From assembly GCF_900100315.1 (NCBI RefSeq), contig NZ_FNFF01000017.1, positions 1 through 64,000 of the forward strand: DNA of 64,000 nucleotides, written 5' to 3'. Positions 52,495-63,396 of the stretch are shown piece after piece (positions within the stretch are counted from its first letter, which is position 1; each line of letters opens with the position of its first letter). The notes below the pieces were generated by a model that saw only the letters and a list, made by a program, of their open reading frames with translations, had not been told where the DNA came from and did not search any database. Position numbers and translations under genes: made by a program. The DNA comes from Streptomyces indicus. Its GTDB lineage: Bacteria; Actinomycetota; Actinomycetes; Streptomycetales; Streptomycetaceae.

Positions 52495-52988
52495 TGCCCA
52501 CCGACCGCACCTCCACCACCCGCTTCCCCATCACGGTGGACGCCGCCCTGCGCGAAGCCGGCTGGCAGCCGGGACGCTGGGACATCAAGCGCGCCGAGTA
52601 CTGGGCCGACGCACTGCGCTCGCACGTGTCACCCGCCGGACACCGGCACTCCGTCTTCCCGGCGGCCGTGGAGGCCTGGGCCGAATTCGGCGGACTCCAC
52701 CTCGACCCCACAGGGCCCGGACGCCAAGTCGCGCCCGCCACCGTCCACTTCGACCCGCTGCACGGCCTGCACATGGCCCGCACCCTCGGCGACCTCGGCC
52801 GCGCACTCGACACCGAGGTCAGCCCGCTCGGCTCGGACACCGCGGGCCAGGGCCTGCTCGCCATCGACGCCCAGGGCCGCGTCTACAGCCTCGACCACTC
52901 CGGCGACTGGTACCTCGGCCACGACGTGGACACGGCCCTGACGACGCTGGTGTCGGGGGCGATACCGGCACGGCTCACATCCCCCTGA
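52494..52988 (+). CDS. SUKH-3 family immunity-like protein
   Basis: A 164-residue soluble protein matching SUKH-3: VDAALREAGWQPGRWD at the N-terminus, FPAAVEAWAEFGGLHLDP in the middle, and GRVYSLDHSGDWYLGHDVD near the end. SUKH-3 proteins are usually the partner of YwqJ-type or other deaminase toxins, and the overlap with the upstream deaminase gene supports that. It may bind and block that deaminase, or act as an adaptor if the deaminase has been recruited for cell function. Confidence 0.88.
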   Translation: MPTDRTSTTRFPITVDAALREAGWQPGRWDIKRAEYWADALRSHVSPAGHRHSVFPAAVEAWAEFGGLHLDPTGPGRQVAPATVHFDPLHGLHMARTLGDLGRALDTEVSPLGSDTAGQGLLAIDAQGRVYSLDHSGDWYLGHDVDTALTTLVSGAIPARLTSP

Positions 52989-53104
52989 GCCACAGCACCC
53001 GGACAGTCCCCTCCCGCCCGGGGGCCGCACCAGCCCCTCGACCCTATCGACGGCCACTGACATCAGGACCGACCCACCGCCGCCCCGAGCCCCGCTCAGG
53101 CAGG

Positions 53105-54430
53105 TCAGGCAGCCGACGTCCCACCCGGAATCACCGCCGACACCCGGAACCCCCCACTGTCCGTCGGACCCGCCACGAACACTCCCCCGAGGGCCGTCAC
53201 CCGCTCCCGCATCCCCACCAGACCGTTCCCCCCGCTCGGCAGCCGCGCCTCGTCGTCCGCGCCCTCCGGCGAAGGACCGTTCTCCACCTGCATCGCCACC
53301 TCGCCCGGACGGTGCGCGAGCCGCACCCGGGTCTTCGCACCCGGCGCGTGCTTGTGGACGTTCGTCAGGCCCTCCTGGATCACGCGGTACGCCGTCTGCT
53401 CGACCTCAGGCCCGTACGGCACGGACTCCCCGTCCACCGACAGATCCACCGCCATCCCGGCCGCCCGCGACTGCTCCACCAGCGCGTCCACCTCGGCCAG
53501 ACACGGCCCCTGCTCCACCTCGGCCCGCGAAGCCGCCGCCGCAGCGGCCGCACCCACCGCCGCCAGCGGCTCACCCGAGGACTCGGCCGGCAGCTCGCCC
53601 GACGGCTGCTTCGCCGGCTCGTGCGACCGCAGCACCCCGAGCATCTCCCGCAGCTCCGTCAGCGCCTGCCGCCCCATGTCCCCGACCAGAGCGGCGTTCT
53701 TCACCGCCTTCTCCGGATCCTTTCGCGCCACCGCCTGCAACGCCGCCGCATGCACCACCATCAGACTCACCCGGTGCGCGACCACGTCGTGCATCTCCCG
53801 CGCGATACGGGTCCGCTCCTCGCCCCGCGCCCACTCGGCCCGCTCCTCGGCCCGCTCGGCCAGCAGCTGAAGCTCACGCTCGAGACTGTCCGCACGCTCC
53901 CGCAGCGACTCCATCAGCCGCCGCCGCGCCCCCACGTACAGACCGAGCAGCACCGACGGGCCCGTCAGACCCAGCGACATCGTGACCGCCATGAACGGCA
54001 CGAACCAGCCGCCGAACTCCAGCCGGTCCTGGTCCTGCACCATCCGCACCCAGACCACGATCAGCGTGCCGAGCAGCGACATCCCCGCCAGACAGCCCGT
54101 GATCCGGCGCGGCACCTCGGAGGCCGCCAGCGAATACAGACCGATCACCGTCAGCAGGAAGCCCATGCTCGCCGGCGACACCGCGATCGACACCAGGACC
54201 ACCGCGATCGGCCACCGCCGCCGCAACACCAGCGTCGAGCCGACCACCAGACCGATCAGCACCCCGAGCCACACCGGCAACCCGCCCCGCTGCGCGTAGG
54301 CGACCCCCTCCGCCGCACACTCGACCGCCGACACCACCGCAAGCCCGATGTCGAGCACGGCCCCGCGCCGTCTCTCCCACCACCACGGCCCCCCGGCCGC
54401 CTCGTGGCGTACTTCCCCCGTCGTGGTCAT
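53105..54430 (-). CDS. Sensor histidine kinase (NarL/HisKA_3 type), no adjacent response regulator
   Basis: A 441-residue membrane sensor kinase. About five helices lie in residues 25-165, then a coiled-coil stretch, then the HisKA_3 dimerisation domain with phospho-acceptor His at about 214 (IAREMHDVVAHRVSLMVV). The ATPase domain has the N-box QEGLTNVHKHAPG and G-box GGNGLVGMRERV. A Ser/Glu/Ala-rich insert (about 275-310) lies between them. No LuxR-type response regulator lies next to it on either side, which is unusual for this family. ATG 54430 is used. Confidence 0.92.
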   Translation of the reverse strand: MTTTGEVRHEAAGGPWWWERRRGAVLDIGLAVVSAVECAAEGVAYAQRGGLPVWLGVLIGLVVGSTLVLRRRWPIAVVLVSIAVSPASMGFLLTVIGLYSLAASEVPRRITGCLAGMSLLGTLIVVWVRMVQDQDRLEFGGWFVPFMAVTMSLGLTGPSVLLGLYVGARRRLMESLRERADSLERELQLLAERAEERAEWARGEERTRIAREMHDVVAHRVSLMVVHAAALQAVARKDPEKAVKNAALVGDMGRQALTELREMLGVLRSHEPAKQPSGELPAESSGEPLAAVGAAAAAAASRAEVEQGPCLAEVDALVEQSRAAGMAVDLSVDGESVPYGPEVEQTAYRVIQEGLTNVHKHAPGAKTRVRLAHRPGEVAMQVENGPSPEGADDEARLPSGGNGLVGMRERVTALGGVFVAGPTDSGGFRVSAVIPGGTSAA

Positions 54431-54619
54431 GCTGTCCAGCCTACGGGCGCGAGGCGCTCACTTTCCGGTGAGTTTCGGGTGCGCCACAGGGACCGCGCGT
54501 CTCCACCGCACTAGGTACGCGTTTCCCAGAACGCAGCCCATTCGCCCGGATTCCTTCGAACTACTGAACCGCTCAGACTTTCGACCCATCCCGTCCGCAT
54601 TCCGGACGACGCTCTCCGT

Positions 54620-55492
54620 ATGGCAGAGATCACGCGCAAGTACGCGGACTTCGAAGGTCTACGAGAACAGGCCCTGGCACTCCGAAGGGCCGGACTCAGC
54701 CGCCGCCAGATCCGCGACCGCCTCCACGTCGACAACAACGACCTGCTCAACCGCCTCCTGGAAGGCGAGCCCGCGCCGGAATGGACCAAGCGCCCGAACG
54801 CGAAGGACGACCTGCGGGCGAAGGCTCGGGAGTTGCGGCTCCAGGGCATGACGTACGACCAGATCCAGGTGGAGCTGGGGGTGTCGAAGGGCTCCATTTC
54901 GCTCTGGGTTCGAGATTTACCGAAACCCGAACGACGCCGGCCTTCCGAGCAGGCGCGGCTTGCGGGGCGCAAGCGCTGGGAGCACGAGTCGGCAGTGCGG
55001 GACCAGCAGCGTCGGAAGGTGAAGGAGGACGCCAGGAAGGCGGTCGGTCAGCTCTCCGCTCGCGAACTCTTCCTGGTGGGCGTCGGCTTGTACTGGGCCG
55101 AGGGCACCAAGGACAAGCCGTACGACCGGCGCGAAGTCGTGGCCTTCGTCAACAGCGACCCGAACATGATCGCGGTCTACATGGCCTGGCTCGAACTCCT
55201 CGGTGTCGACCGAGAGCGCCTCCGCTTCACTGTGATGATCCACGAGAACGCCGACGTCGCAGGCGCCGAGCAGTACTGGGCCGACCTGGTGGACGCCGAC
55301 CGCTCCGCATTCACCAAGACAATCCTCAAGCGACACAACCCCAGGACGGTCCGCAAGAACACCGGCGACTCCTATCGCGGATGCCTGGTGATCAAAGTCC
55401 TGAAGGGGGCGGACTTGTACCGTCGCATCGAAGGCTCTTGGTACGGCATAGTGTTGTCGGCACGCGATACCGATCAGCGAAACCGGACATAG
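54620..55492 (+). CDS. HTH protein with LAGLIDADG-like endonuclease domain
   Basis: A 290-residue protein. The N-terminus carries two HTH segments (AGLSRRQIRDRLHVDNNDL and GMTYDQIQVELGVSKGSIS). From residue 150 it has a LAGLIDADG-like motif (GVGLYWAEGTK, 154-164) with FVNSDPNMIAVYMAWLELLG and later YRGCLVIKVL, as in a family of single-motif homing-endonuclease-like proteins of actinobacteria. Leu100 is coded by TTA (54917-54919), rare in Streptomyces and dependent on the bldA tRNA. It ends 11 bases before tRNA-Gln. It may be a mobile or domesticated endonuclease, or a regulator. Confidence 0.75.
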   Translation: MAEITRKYADFEGLREQALALRRAGLSRRQIRDRLHVDNNDLLNRLLEGEPAPEWTKRPNAKDDLRAKARELRLQGMTYDQIQVELGVSKGSISLWVRDLPKPERRRPSEQARLAGRKRWEHESAVRDQQRRKVKEDARKAVGQLSARELFLVGVGLYWAEGTKDKPYDRREVVAFVNSDPNMIAVYMAWLELLGVDRERLRFTVMIHENADVAGAEQYWADLVDADRSAFTKTILKRHNPRTVRKNTGDSYRGCLVIKVLKGADLYRRIEGSWYGIVLSARDTDQRNRT

Positions 55493-55503
55493 CGTGCAAA
55501 CCA

Positions 55504-55574
55504 TCCCGGGTCGTCTAATGGCAGGACAAATGGTTTTGGTCCATTGAATGAGGGTTCGATTCCTTCCCCGGGAG
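55504..55574 (+). tRNA. tRNA-Gln(UUG)
   Basis: The cloverleaf is complete: acceptor TCCCGGG/CCCGGGA with G discriminator, anticodon arm AATGG-TTTTGGT-CCATT (anticodon TTG), and T-arm GAGGG-TTCGATT-CCTTC. CCA is not encoded. A 15-bp terminator follows directly. Confidence 0.95.
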
Positions 55575-55580
55575 CGGCAC

Positions 55581-55614
55581 CCGACGGCCCCGACCATCAG
55601 GTCGGGGCCGTCGG
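55581..55614 (+). terminator. Terminator of tRNA-Gln
   Basis: Perfect 15-bp stem (55581-55595 and 55600-55614) with tetraloop ATCA, starting six bases after the tRNA. Confidence 0.85.
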
Positions 55615-55688
55615 CGTTTCCGCCCGAGTACGCCCCGGTATCCTGCGGATGTCCCCCCGCACAACATCCGAAGCCGAAGGGCATTTCC

Positions 55689-57137
55689 GTGAGCGCCACA
55701 AGCCCGGCAGCCGTCGTCGTCCTCGCAGCGGGTGAGGGCACCCGCATGAAGTCGCGCACCCCCAAGGTGCTGCACGAGATCTGTGGCCGGACCCTCGTCG
55801 GGCATGTGGTCACCGCAGCCCGTGAGCTCGGTCCGCAGGAGCTGGTCGTGGTCGTCGGGCACGGGCGTGAGCAGGTCGCCGCGCACCTCGCCGAGATCGA
55901 TCCGGCCGCGCGCACCGCGGTGCAGGAGGAGCAGAACGGCACCGGGCACGCGGTGCGGATGGGTCTGGAGCCGCTGGGCGGTGCGGTGGACGGCACGGTG
56001 ATCGTGGTCTGCGGTGACACCCCGCTGCTGACCGGGGCGACGCTGAAGGAGCTGGCCGGGACGCACGTCGCCGACGGAAATGCGGTGACGGTGCTGACGG
56101 CCGAGATGCCGGACGCCACCGGGTACGGGCGGATCGTGCGGGACGGGGTGTCCGGTGCGGTGACGGCGATCGTCGAGCACAAGGACGCGACGGAGTCGCA
56201 GCGGGCGATCCGGGAGATCAACTCGGGTGTGTTCGCGTTCGACGGCCGGCTGCTCGCGGATGCGCTGGGCAAGGTGCGGACGGACAACAGCCAGGGCGAG
56301 GAGTACCTGACGGATGTGCTCGGGATCCTGCGGGAGGCCGGGCACCGGGTGGGGGCGAGTGTGGCCGCCGACCACCGGGAGATCGCCGGGATCAACAACC
56401 GTGTGCAGCTGTCGGAGGCGCGCCGGATCCTGAACGACCGGCTGCTGACCGAGGCGATGCTCGCGGGCGTCACGATCGTCGATCCGGCGTCGACGTTCAT
56501 CGACGCGACGGTGACGTTCGAGCCGGACGCGCTGATCCACCCCGGTACGCAGCTGCACGGTGCGACGCATCTCGCGGCGGGCGCCGAGGTCGGCCCCAAC
56601 TGCCGGCTGACGGACACGAAGGTGGGCGCGGACGCCCGGGTGGACAACGCGGTGGCGTACAGCTCGGAGATCGGTGCGGGTGCGAGCGTGGGCCCGTACG
56701 CGTATCTGCGGCCGGGTACGAAGCTGGGTGTGAAGGCCAAGCTGGGCACGTACGTCGAGACGAAGAACGCGACGATCGGCGAGGGCACGAAGGTGCCGCA
56801 CCTGTCGTACGTGGGCGATGCGACGATCGGCGAATACACGAACATCGGTGCCGCGAGCGTCTTCGTGAACTACGACGGTGAGGCGAAGCACCACACCACG
56901 ATCGGTTCGCACTGCAAGACGGGTTCGGACAACATGTTTGTGGCTCCCGTCACGGTCGGGGACGGTGCGTACACCGCCGCGGGCTCAGTGATCACGAAGG
57001 ATGTGCCGGCCGGTTCGCTGGCCGTCGCCCGTGGCCAGCAGCGGAATATCGAGGGCTGGGTGGCCCGTAAGCGTCCGGGCAGCGCCGCCGCGAAGGCTGC
57101 GGAGGCGGCGTCCGGGAAGTCCGAAGGCGAGAGCTGA
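55689..57137 (+). CDS. glmU: Bifunctional N-acetylglucosamine-1-phosphate uridyltransferase / glucosamine-1-phosphate acetyltransferase
   Basis: A 482-residue enzyme that makes UDP-GlcNAc for peptidoglycan. The N-terminal pyrophosphorylase has VVLAAGEGTRMKSRTPKVLH and the QNGTGHAV uridine loop. The C-terminal acetyltransferase is a left-handed beta helix (DPASTFIDATVTFEPD ... GAASVFVNYDGEAKHHTTIG in parts) ending in an Ala/Lys/Gly tail. GTG 55689 follows GAAGGG. It is followed by prs, rplY and pth in the conserved order. Confidence 0.96.
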   Translation: MSATSPAAVVVLAAGEGTRMKSRTPKVLHEICGRTLVGHVVTAARELGPQELVVVVGHGREQVAAHLAEIDPAARTAVQEEQNGTGHAVRMGLEPLGGAVDGTVIVVCGDTPLLTGATLKELAGTHVADGNAVTVLTAEMPDATGYGRIVRDGVSGAVTAIVEHKDATESQRAIREINSGVFAFDGRLLADALGKVRTDNSQGEEYLTDVLGILREAGHRVGASVAADHREIAGINNRVQLSEARRILNDRLLTEAMLAGVTIVDPASTFIDATVTFEPDALIHPGTQLHGATHLAAGAEVGPNCRLTDTKVGADARVDNAVAYSSEIGAGASVGPYAYLRPGTKLGVKAKLGTYVETKNATIGEGTKVPHLSYVGDATIGEYTNIGAASVFVNYDGEAKHHTTIGSHCKTGSDNMFVAPVTVGDGAYTAAGSVITKDVPAGSLAVARGQQRNIEGWVARKRPGSAAAKAAEAASGKSEGES

Positions 57138-57269
57138 CGGAAAACAGGTGGGCCGAAGGCGGCGTACCGTGATAGGCGCACACATTTTGTCGGCTTGCTC
57201 GAGCATGACGGCGTACGTGGTGTACGCGGGTTCCGGGCGGCGATCGATCACCTCTGAGGAGACTGTGCT

Positions 57270-58247
57270 GTGAGCGGGTTCAAGACGACCGGCGAGAAGA
57301 AGCTGATGCTCTTTTCCGGCCGCGCCCACCCCGAGCTGGCGGAGGAGGTCGCGCACCACCTGGGGGCCGGACTGGTCCCGACCAAGGCCTTCGACTTCGC
57401 GAACGGTGAGATCTATGTCCGTTACGAGGAGTCGGCGCGTGGTGCGGACTGCTTCCTGATCCAGAGCCACACGGCTCCGATCAACAAGTGGATCATGGAG
57501 CAGCTGATCATGATCGACGCACTGAAGCGTGCGTCGGCCCGCTCCATCACGGTGATCGTGCCGTTCTACGGTTACGCCCGTCAGGACAAGAAGCACAAGG
57601 GCCGTGAGCCGATTTCGGCCAAGCTGGTCGCCGATCTGATGAAGACGGCGGGCGCGGACCGCATCGTCACGGTCGACCTGCACACCGACCAGATCGTGGG
57701 CTTCTTCGACGGCCCGGTGGACCACCTGTTCGCGCTGCCGCTGCTCGCGGACTACGTGGGTCACAAGGTGGACCGTTCGAAGCTGACCGTGGTCTCCCCC
57801 GACGCCGGCCGTGTGCGCGTGGCCGACCGCTGGTGCGACCGGCTCGGCGCCCCGCTGGCGATCGTGCACAAGCGCCGGGACAAGGACGTCGCGAACCAGG
57901 TGACCGTGCACGAGGTCGTCGGTGACGTGAAGGGCCGTGTCTGTGTCCTGGTCGACGACATGATCGACACGGGTGGCACGATCTGCGCCGCCGCGGACGC
58001 TCTGTTCGCGCACGGTGCCGAGGACGTCATCGTGACGGCCACGCACGGTGTGCTCTCGGGCCCGGCGGCGGACCGTCTGAAGAACTCGAAGGTGAGCGAG
58101 TTCGTGTTCACGAACACGCTGCCGACGCCGAGCGAGCTGGAGCTCGACAAGATCACCGTCCTGTCGATCGCCCCGACCATCGCGGACGCGGTCAAGGAGA
58201 TCTTCGAGGACGGCTCGGTGACCAGCCTCTTCGAAGAGCAGCAGTAA
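57270..58247 (+). CDS. prs: Ribose-phosphate pyrophosphokinase (PRPP synthetase)
   Basis: A 325-residue enzyme making PRPP from ribose-5-phosphate and ATP for nucleotide, His and Trp synthesis. It shows the class I pattern: MLFSGRAHPELAEEVAHHLG, flexible loop YGYARQDKKHKGREPISAKL, and PRPP-binding loop VLVDDMIDTGGTI. The N-terminus from GTG 57270 has GAGGAG upstream. It lies 132 bases after glmU and is probably in the same operon. Confidence 0.96.
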   Translation: MSGFKTTGEKKLMLFSGRAHPELAEEVAHHLGAGLVPTKAFDFANGEIYVRYEESARGADCFLIQSHTAPINKWIMEQLIMIDALKRASARSITVIVPFYGYARQDKKHKGREPISAKLVADLMKTAGADRIVTVDLHTDQIVGFFDGPVDHLFALPLLADYVGHKVDRSKLTVVSPDAGRVRVADRWCDRLGAPLAIVHKRRDKDVANQVTVHEVVGDVKGRVCVLVDDMIDTGGTICAAADALFAHGAEDVIVTATHGVLSGPAADRLKNSKVSEFVFTNTLPTPSELELDKITVLSIAPTIADAVKEIFEDGSVTSLFEEQQ

Positions 58248-58291
58248 GCACAGCCGTAAGCATGGTCACAGCCCCTTAGGGCTTGATCGTT

Positions 58292-58321
58292 TTGGGGCGC
58301 GGCCTCCCCGCCGGGTAGACT
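58292..58321 (+). promoter_or_regulatory. Candidate rplY promoter
   Basis: TTGGGG (58292-58297) and TAGACT (58316-58321) are 18 bases apart. Transcription would start near 58328, giving a leader of about 165 bases. Confidence 0.5.
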
Positions 58322-58399
58322 GTCGAAGTTGCTCGGCGAGGGAGGCCGTTTCCGTTTGATCGGATGCGGCGGTCCGTTATCGACGCGCTCTTCGTAGCA

Positions 58400-58450
58400 G
58401 GCCTGTTGCAGGCCAAGTCGTTGTGGCCGGGTGACCGCCACAACTTTTTT
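58400..58450 (+). terminator. Tandem hairpins with a T6 tract in the rplY leader (attenuator candidate)
   Basis: Hairpin 1 is GGCCTG-TTG-CAGGCC (58400-58414). Hairpin 2 is GTTGTGGC / GCCACAAC (58420-58427 and 58437-58444), followed at once by TTTTTT (58445-58450), a textbook intrinsic terminator that is rare in this GC-rich genome. It ends 42 bases before the rplY start. The 3' arm of hairpin 1 (GGCC) can instead pair with GGCC at 58425-58428, which would break hairpin 2. That gives a possible terminator/antiterminator switch. Confidence 0.6.
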
Positions 58451-58492
58451 GTTTGTCCGTCTTCCCAAAGACTTTCGCTACGAGGAGTGCGC

Positions 58493-59089
58493 ATGTCCGA
58501 GGTCAAGCTTTCCGCCGAGATCCGCAAGGAGTTCGGCAAGGGTGCCGCCCGCCGTATCCGCCGTGACAACAAGGTTCCCGGTGTCCTTTACGGTCACGGC
58601 TCGGACCCGGTCCACCTGACCCTGCCGGGCCACGAGCTGCTGCTCGCCGTCCGTACCCCCAACGTGCTGCTCGCCCTGGACATCGAGGGCAAGACCGAGC
58701 TGGCCATCCCGAAGTCGGTCTCCCGTGACCCGCTGAAGGGCTTCCTGGAGCACGTCGACCTGCTCCTGGTGAAGCGCGGCGAGAAGGTCAACGTCGAGAT
58801 CCCGGTCCACACCGAGGGCGAGCTGGCCGCCGGCGGCAACCTGCTGGAGCACGTGCTCAACGCGCTTCCGGTCGAGGCCGAGGCCACCCACATCCCCGAG
58901 TCCGTCTCGGTGTCGGTCGAGGGTCTTGAGGCCGGTGCCTCCATCCTCGCCAAGGACATCAAGCTCCCCTCCGGCGTGACCCTGGCGATCGACGAGGACG
59001 CCGTCGTGCTCCAGGTCCTGGCCGCGCAGGCCGAGGAGCCGGCCGCCGAGGGTGCCGAGGGCGAGGGCGACGAGGCCGCCGAGGCCTGA
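58493..59089 (+). CDS. rplY: 50S ribosomal protein L25/general stress protein Ctc
   Basis: A 198-residue two-domain L25 (CTC type). The N-terminal L25 domain binds 5S rRNA (EFGKGAARRIRRDNKVPGVL in part; LYGHGSDPVHLTLPG). The C-terminal TL5-like domain follows (VNVEIPVHTEGELAAGG, ATHIPESVSVSVEGLEAG). An acidic Ala/Glu tail ends it. ATG 58493 has GAGGAG upstream. It is preceded by a long leader with an intrinsic-terminator-like hairpin, so attenuation is possible. Confidence 0.95.
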   Translation: MSEVKLSAEIRKEFGKGAARRIRRDNKVPGVLYGHGSDPVHLTLPGHELLLAVRTPNVLLALDIEGKTELAIPKSVSRDPLKGFLEHVDLLLVKRGEKVNVEIPVHTEGELAAGGNLLEHVLNALPVEAEATHIPESVSVSVEGLEAGASILAKDIKLPSGVTLAIDEDAVVLQVLAAQAEEPAAEGAEGEGDEAAEA

Positions 59090-59115
59090 GCCTTGCGCTG
59101 ACTCTGCTTGACTGA

Positions 59116-59152
59116 CGGGGTGGTGGGCCTTCCGGGTCCGCCACCCCGTTTT
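59116..59152 (+). terminator. Terminator after rplY
   Basis: Stem CGGGGTGG / CCACCCCG (59116-59123 and 59141-59148), followed by TTTT. Confidence 0.75.
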
Positions 59153-59245
59153 CGTATGCCGACCGCTTTCGTGTTCCGTATGCCGACCGCATTCGTGTCC
59201 GTACGCCGACCGGATTCGTGTCCGTATGCCGACCGCTTTCTTGTA
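59153..59245 (+). repeat. Four tandem copies of a 23-24-bp unit upstream of pth
   Basis: Units start at 59153, 59177, 59200 and 59223, with consensus CGTAYGCCGACCGCTTTCGT plus GTTC or GTC. They fill the whole gap between the rplY terminator and the pth ribosome site, so they form the pth promoter or leader region. No hairpin is obvious within one unit. Confidence 0.95.
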
Positions 59246-59263
59246 CGAGGAGACCGTGACCCG

Positions 59264-59860
59264 ATGACGACCGACGCCACCGCCCCCTGGCTCATCGTGG
59301 GCCTGGGCAATCCTGGTCCCGGCTACGCGGCCAACCGTCACAACGTGGGCTTCATGGTGGTCGATCTGCTCGCGGACCGGATCGGCGGGACGTTCAAGCG
59401 GCACGGCAAGGCGCAGGCGCAGGTGCTTGAGGGGCGGATCGGGCCGATGGGCCCGGGCTCGCGACGTGTGGTCCTCGCCAAGCCGATGTCGTACATGAAT
59501 CTCTCCGGCGGCCCGGTCACCGCCCTGCGCGACTTCTACAAGCTGCCGACGGCGAACATCGTGGCGATCCACGACGAGCTGGACATCGACTACGGGACGC
59601 TGCGCCTGAAGCTGGGCGGCGGCGACAACGGGCACAACGGTCTGAAGTCGATGACGAAGGCGATGGGTCCGGACTACCACCGCGTGCGGTTCGGGATCGG
59701 GCGTCCGCCGGGCCGGATGCAGGTGGCCGACTTCGTCCTGAAGGACTTCTCCCCCGCCGAGCGCAAGGAGCTGGACTACTTCGTTGACCGGGCGGCCGAC
59801 TCGGTGGAGGCGCTGGTCACGGAGGGCCTGGAGCGGGCTCAGTCCACGTACAACTCGTAG
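59264..59860 (+). CDS. pth: Peptidyl-tRNA hydrolase
   Basis: A 198-residue enzyme that frees tRNA from drop-off peptidyl-tRNA. Motifs are IVGLGNPGPGYAANRHNVGF (catalytic His and Asn), KPMSYMNLSG, IHDELDIDYG (catalytic Asp) and GGGDNGHNGLKSM. ATG 59264 is preceded by GAGGAG about 11 bases upstream. It follows rplY in the conserved order, across the tandem repeat. Confidence 0.95.
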   Translation: MTTDATAPWLIVGLGNPGPGYAANRHNVGFMVVDLLADRIGGTFKRHGKAQAQVLEGRIGPMGPGSRRVVLAKPMSYMNLSGGPVTALRDFYKLPTANIVAIHDELDIDYGTLRLKLGGGDNGHNGLKSMTKAMGPDYHRVRFGIGRPPGRMQVADFVLKDFSPAERKELDYFVDRAADSVEALVTEGLERAQSTYNS

Positions 59861-59901
59861 CCGGCCTCCTGGAGACGTCGGTAGTCGGCCTCGCAGCGGC
59901 G

Positions 59902-60384
59902 TCAGCCGAGGACGAACGCGGCGAACAGCAGCAGCGTGCCCGCGCAGGCGACGCCCCAGGCCACGCGCGTGAGGCGGAGTCCGCCGCCGACGACCACGGC
60001 GGCCATGAGCAGCGCGCCGCCGAGCGGCAGCCAGGCGTGGAAGAAGCCGGCGCCCGCGCCGCGGACGACCTGGCTGGAGCCCGGCTTCACCACCACGGGG
60101 AGCTTCGCGCCCTTCTCCGTACCGATGGACTCCTCGATGGTGACCTTCGCGCGGGCCCGCGCACCGGGCGAGAGGGGTTCGAAGCGGCCTTCGCAGCGGT
60201 TGTCCTCGCAGCGGGTGACGGTGAGCGTGCCGCGTTCGCGGCCCTTGGTGAACAGCACGTGCTGGGCGTCGGCCCAGGAGGTCCAGACGCCCACGACGAC
60301 GAGCAGCACGGCGAGGGCGGCCATGGCGGTGGTGCGGGCGGCGCCCATGAAGGCCTGGGCACGGGCGGAGGCTGCGGCAGGCAT
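59902..60384 (-). CDS. Small membrane protein with two helices
   Basis: A 160-residue protein. An N-terminal helix (about 20-42, AALAVLLVVVGVWTSWA) is followed by an extracellular segment with one Cys pair (TRCEDNRCEG) and a Gly/Pro region, then two C-terminal hydrophobic stretches (LPLGGALLMAAVVVGGGL, WGVACAGTLLLFAAFVLG). ATG 60384 has AAGGA eight bases upstream. The family is unknown to me. It is convergent with pth. Confidence 0.7.
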   Translation of the reverse strand: MPAAASARAQAFMGAARTTAMAALAVLLVVVGVWTSWADAQHVLFTKGRERGTLTVTRCEDNRCEGRFEPLSPGARARAKVTIEESIGTEKGAKLPVVVKPGSSQVVRGAGAGFFHAWLPLGGALLMAAVVVGGGLRLTRVAWGVACAGTLLLFAAFVLG

Positions 60385-60459
60385 GGCGGCGATCCTTGGC
60401 CATGGCACCACGCCTGGTCAACTCCGGCCGCCCAACCCGGACATACGGCCTCAGCTGCA

Positions 60460-60498
60460 CGAATGCCCCGCGCCGGAAGAAGCGGTGCGGGGCATTCG
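60460..60498 (-). terminator. Terminator after ppc
   Basis: Perfect 12-bp stem (60460-60471 and 60487-60498), 31 bases past the ppc stop. Confidence 0.75.
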
Positions 60499-60528
60499 TA
60501 GCGTAAGCAGCAGAACTAGCGGAGGAAA

Positions 60529-63279
<2,751 letters not shown>

Positions 63280-63396
63280 AGGTGCGGCTCCTTGCAGTGA
63301 GGGGAAGACTCATTGCGGACCACGCTGTCCGACGCACCCAAGGATATGCGTCCCTGGTGGATGCCTATTCGAGACCGGGCCTTCACCGCCGCGCTC

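Noticed and set aside
59153..59245. CRISPR-like array
   Set aside because: Units of 23-24 bp are contiguous with no variable spacers and no cas genes.
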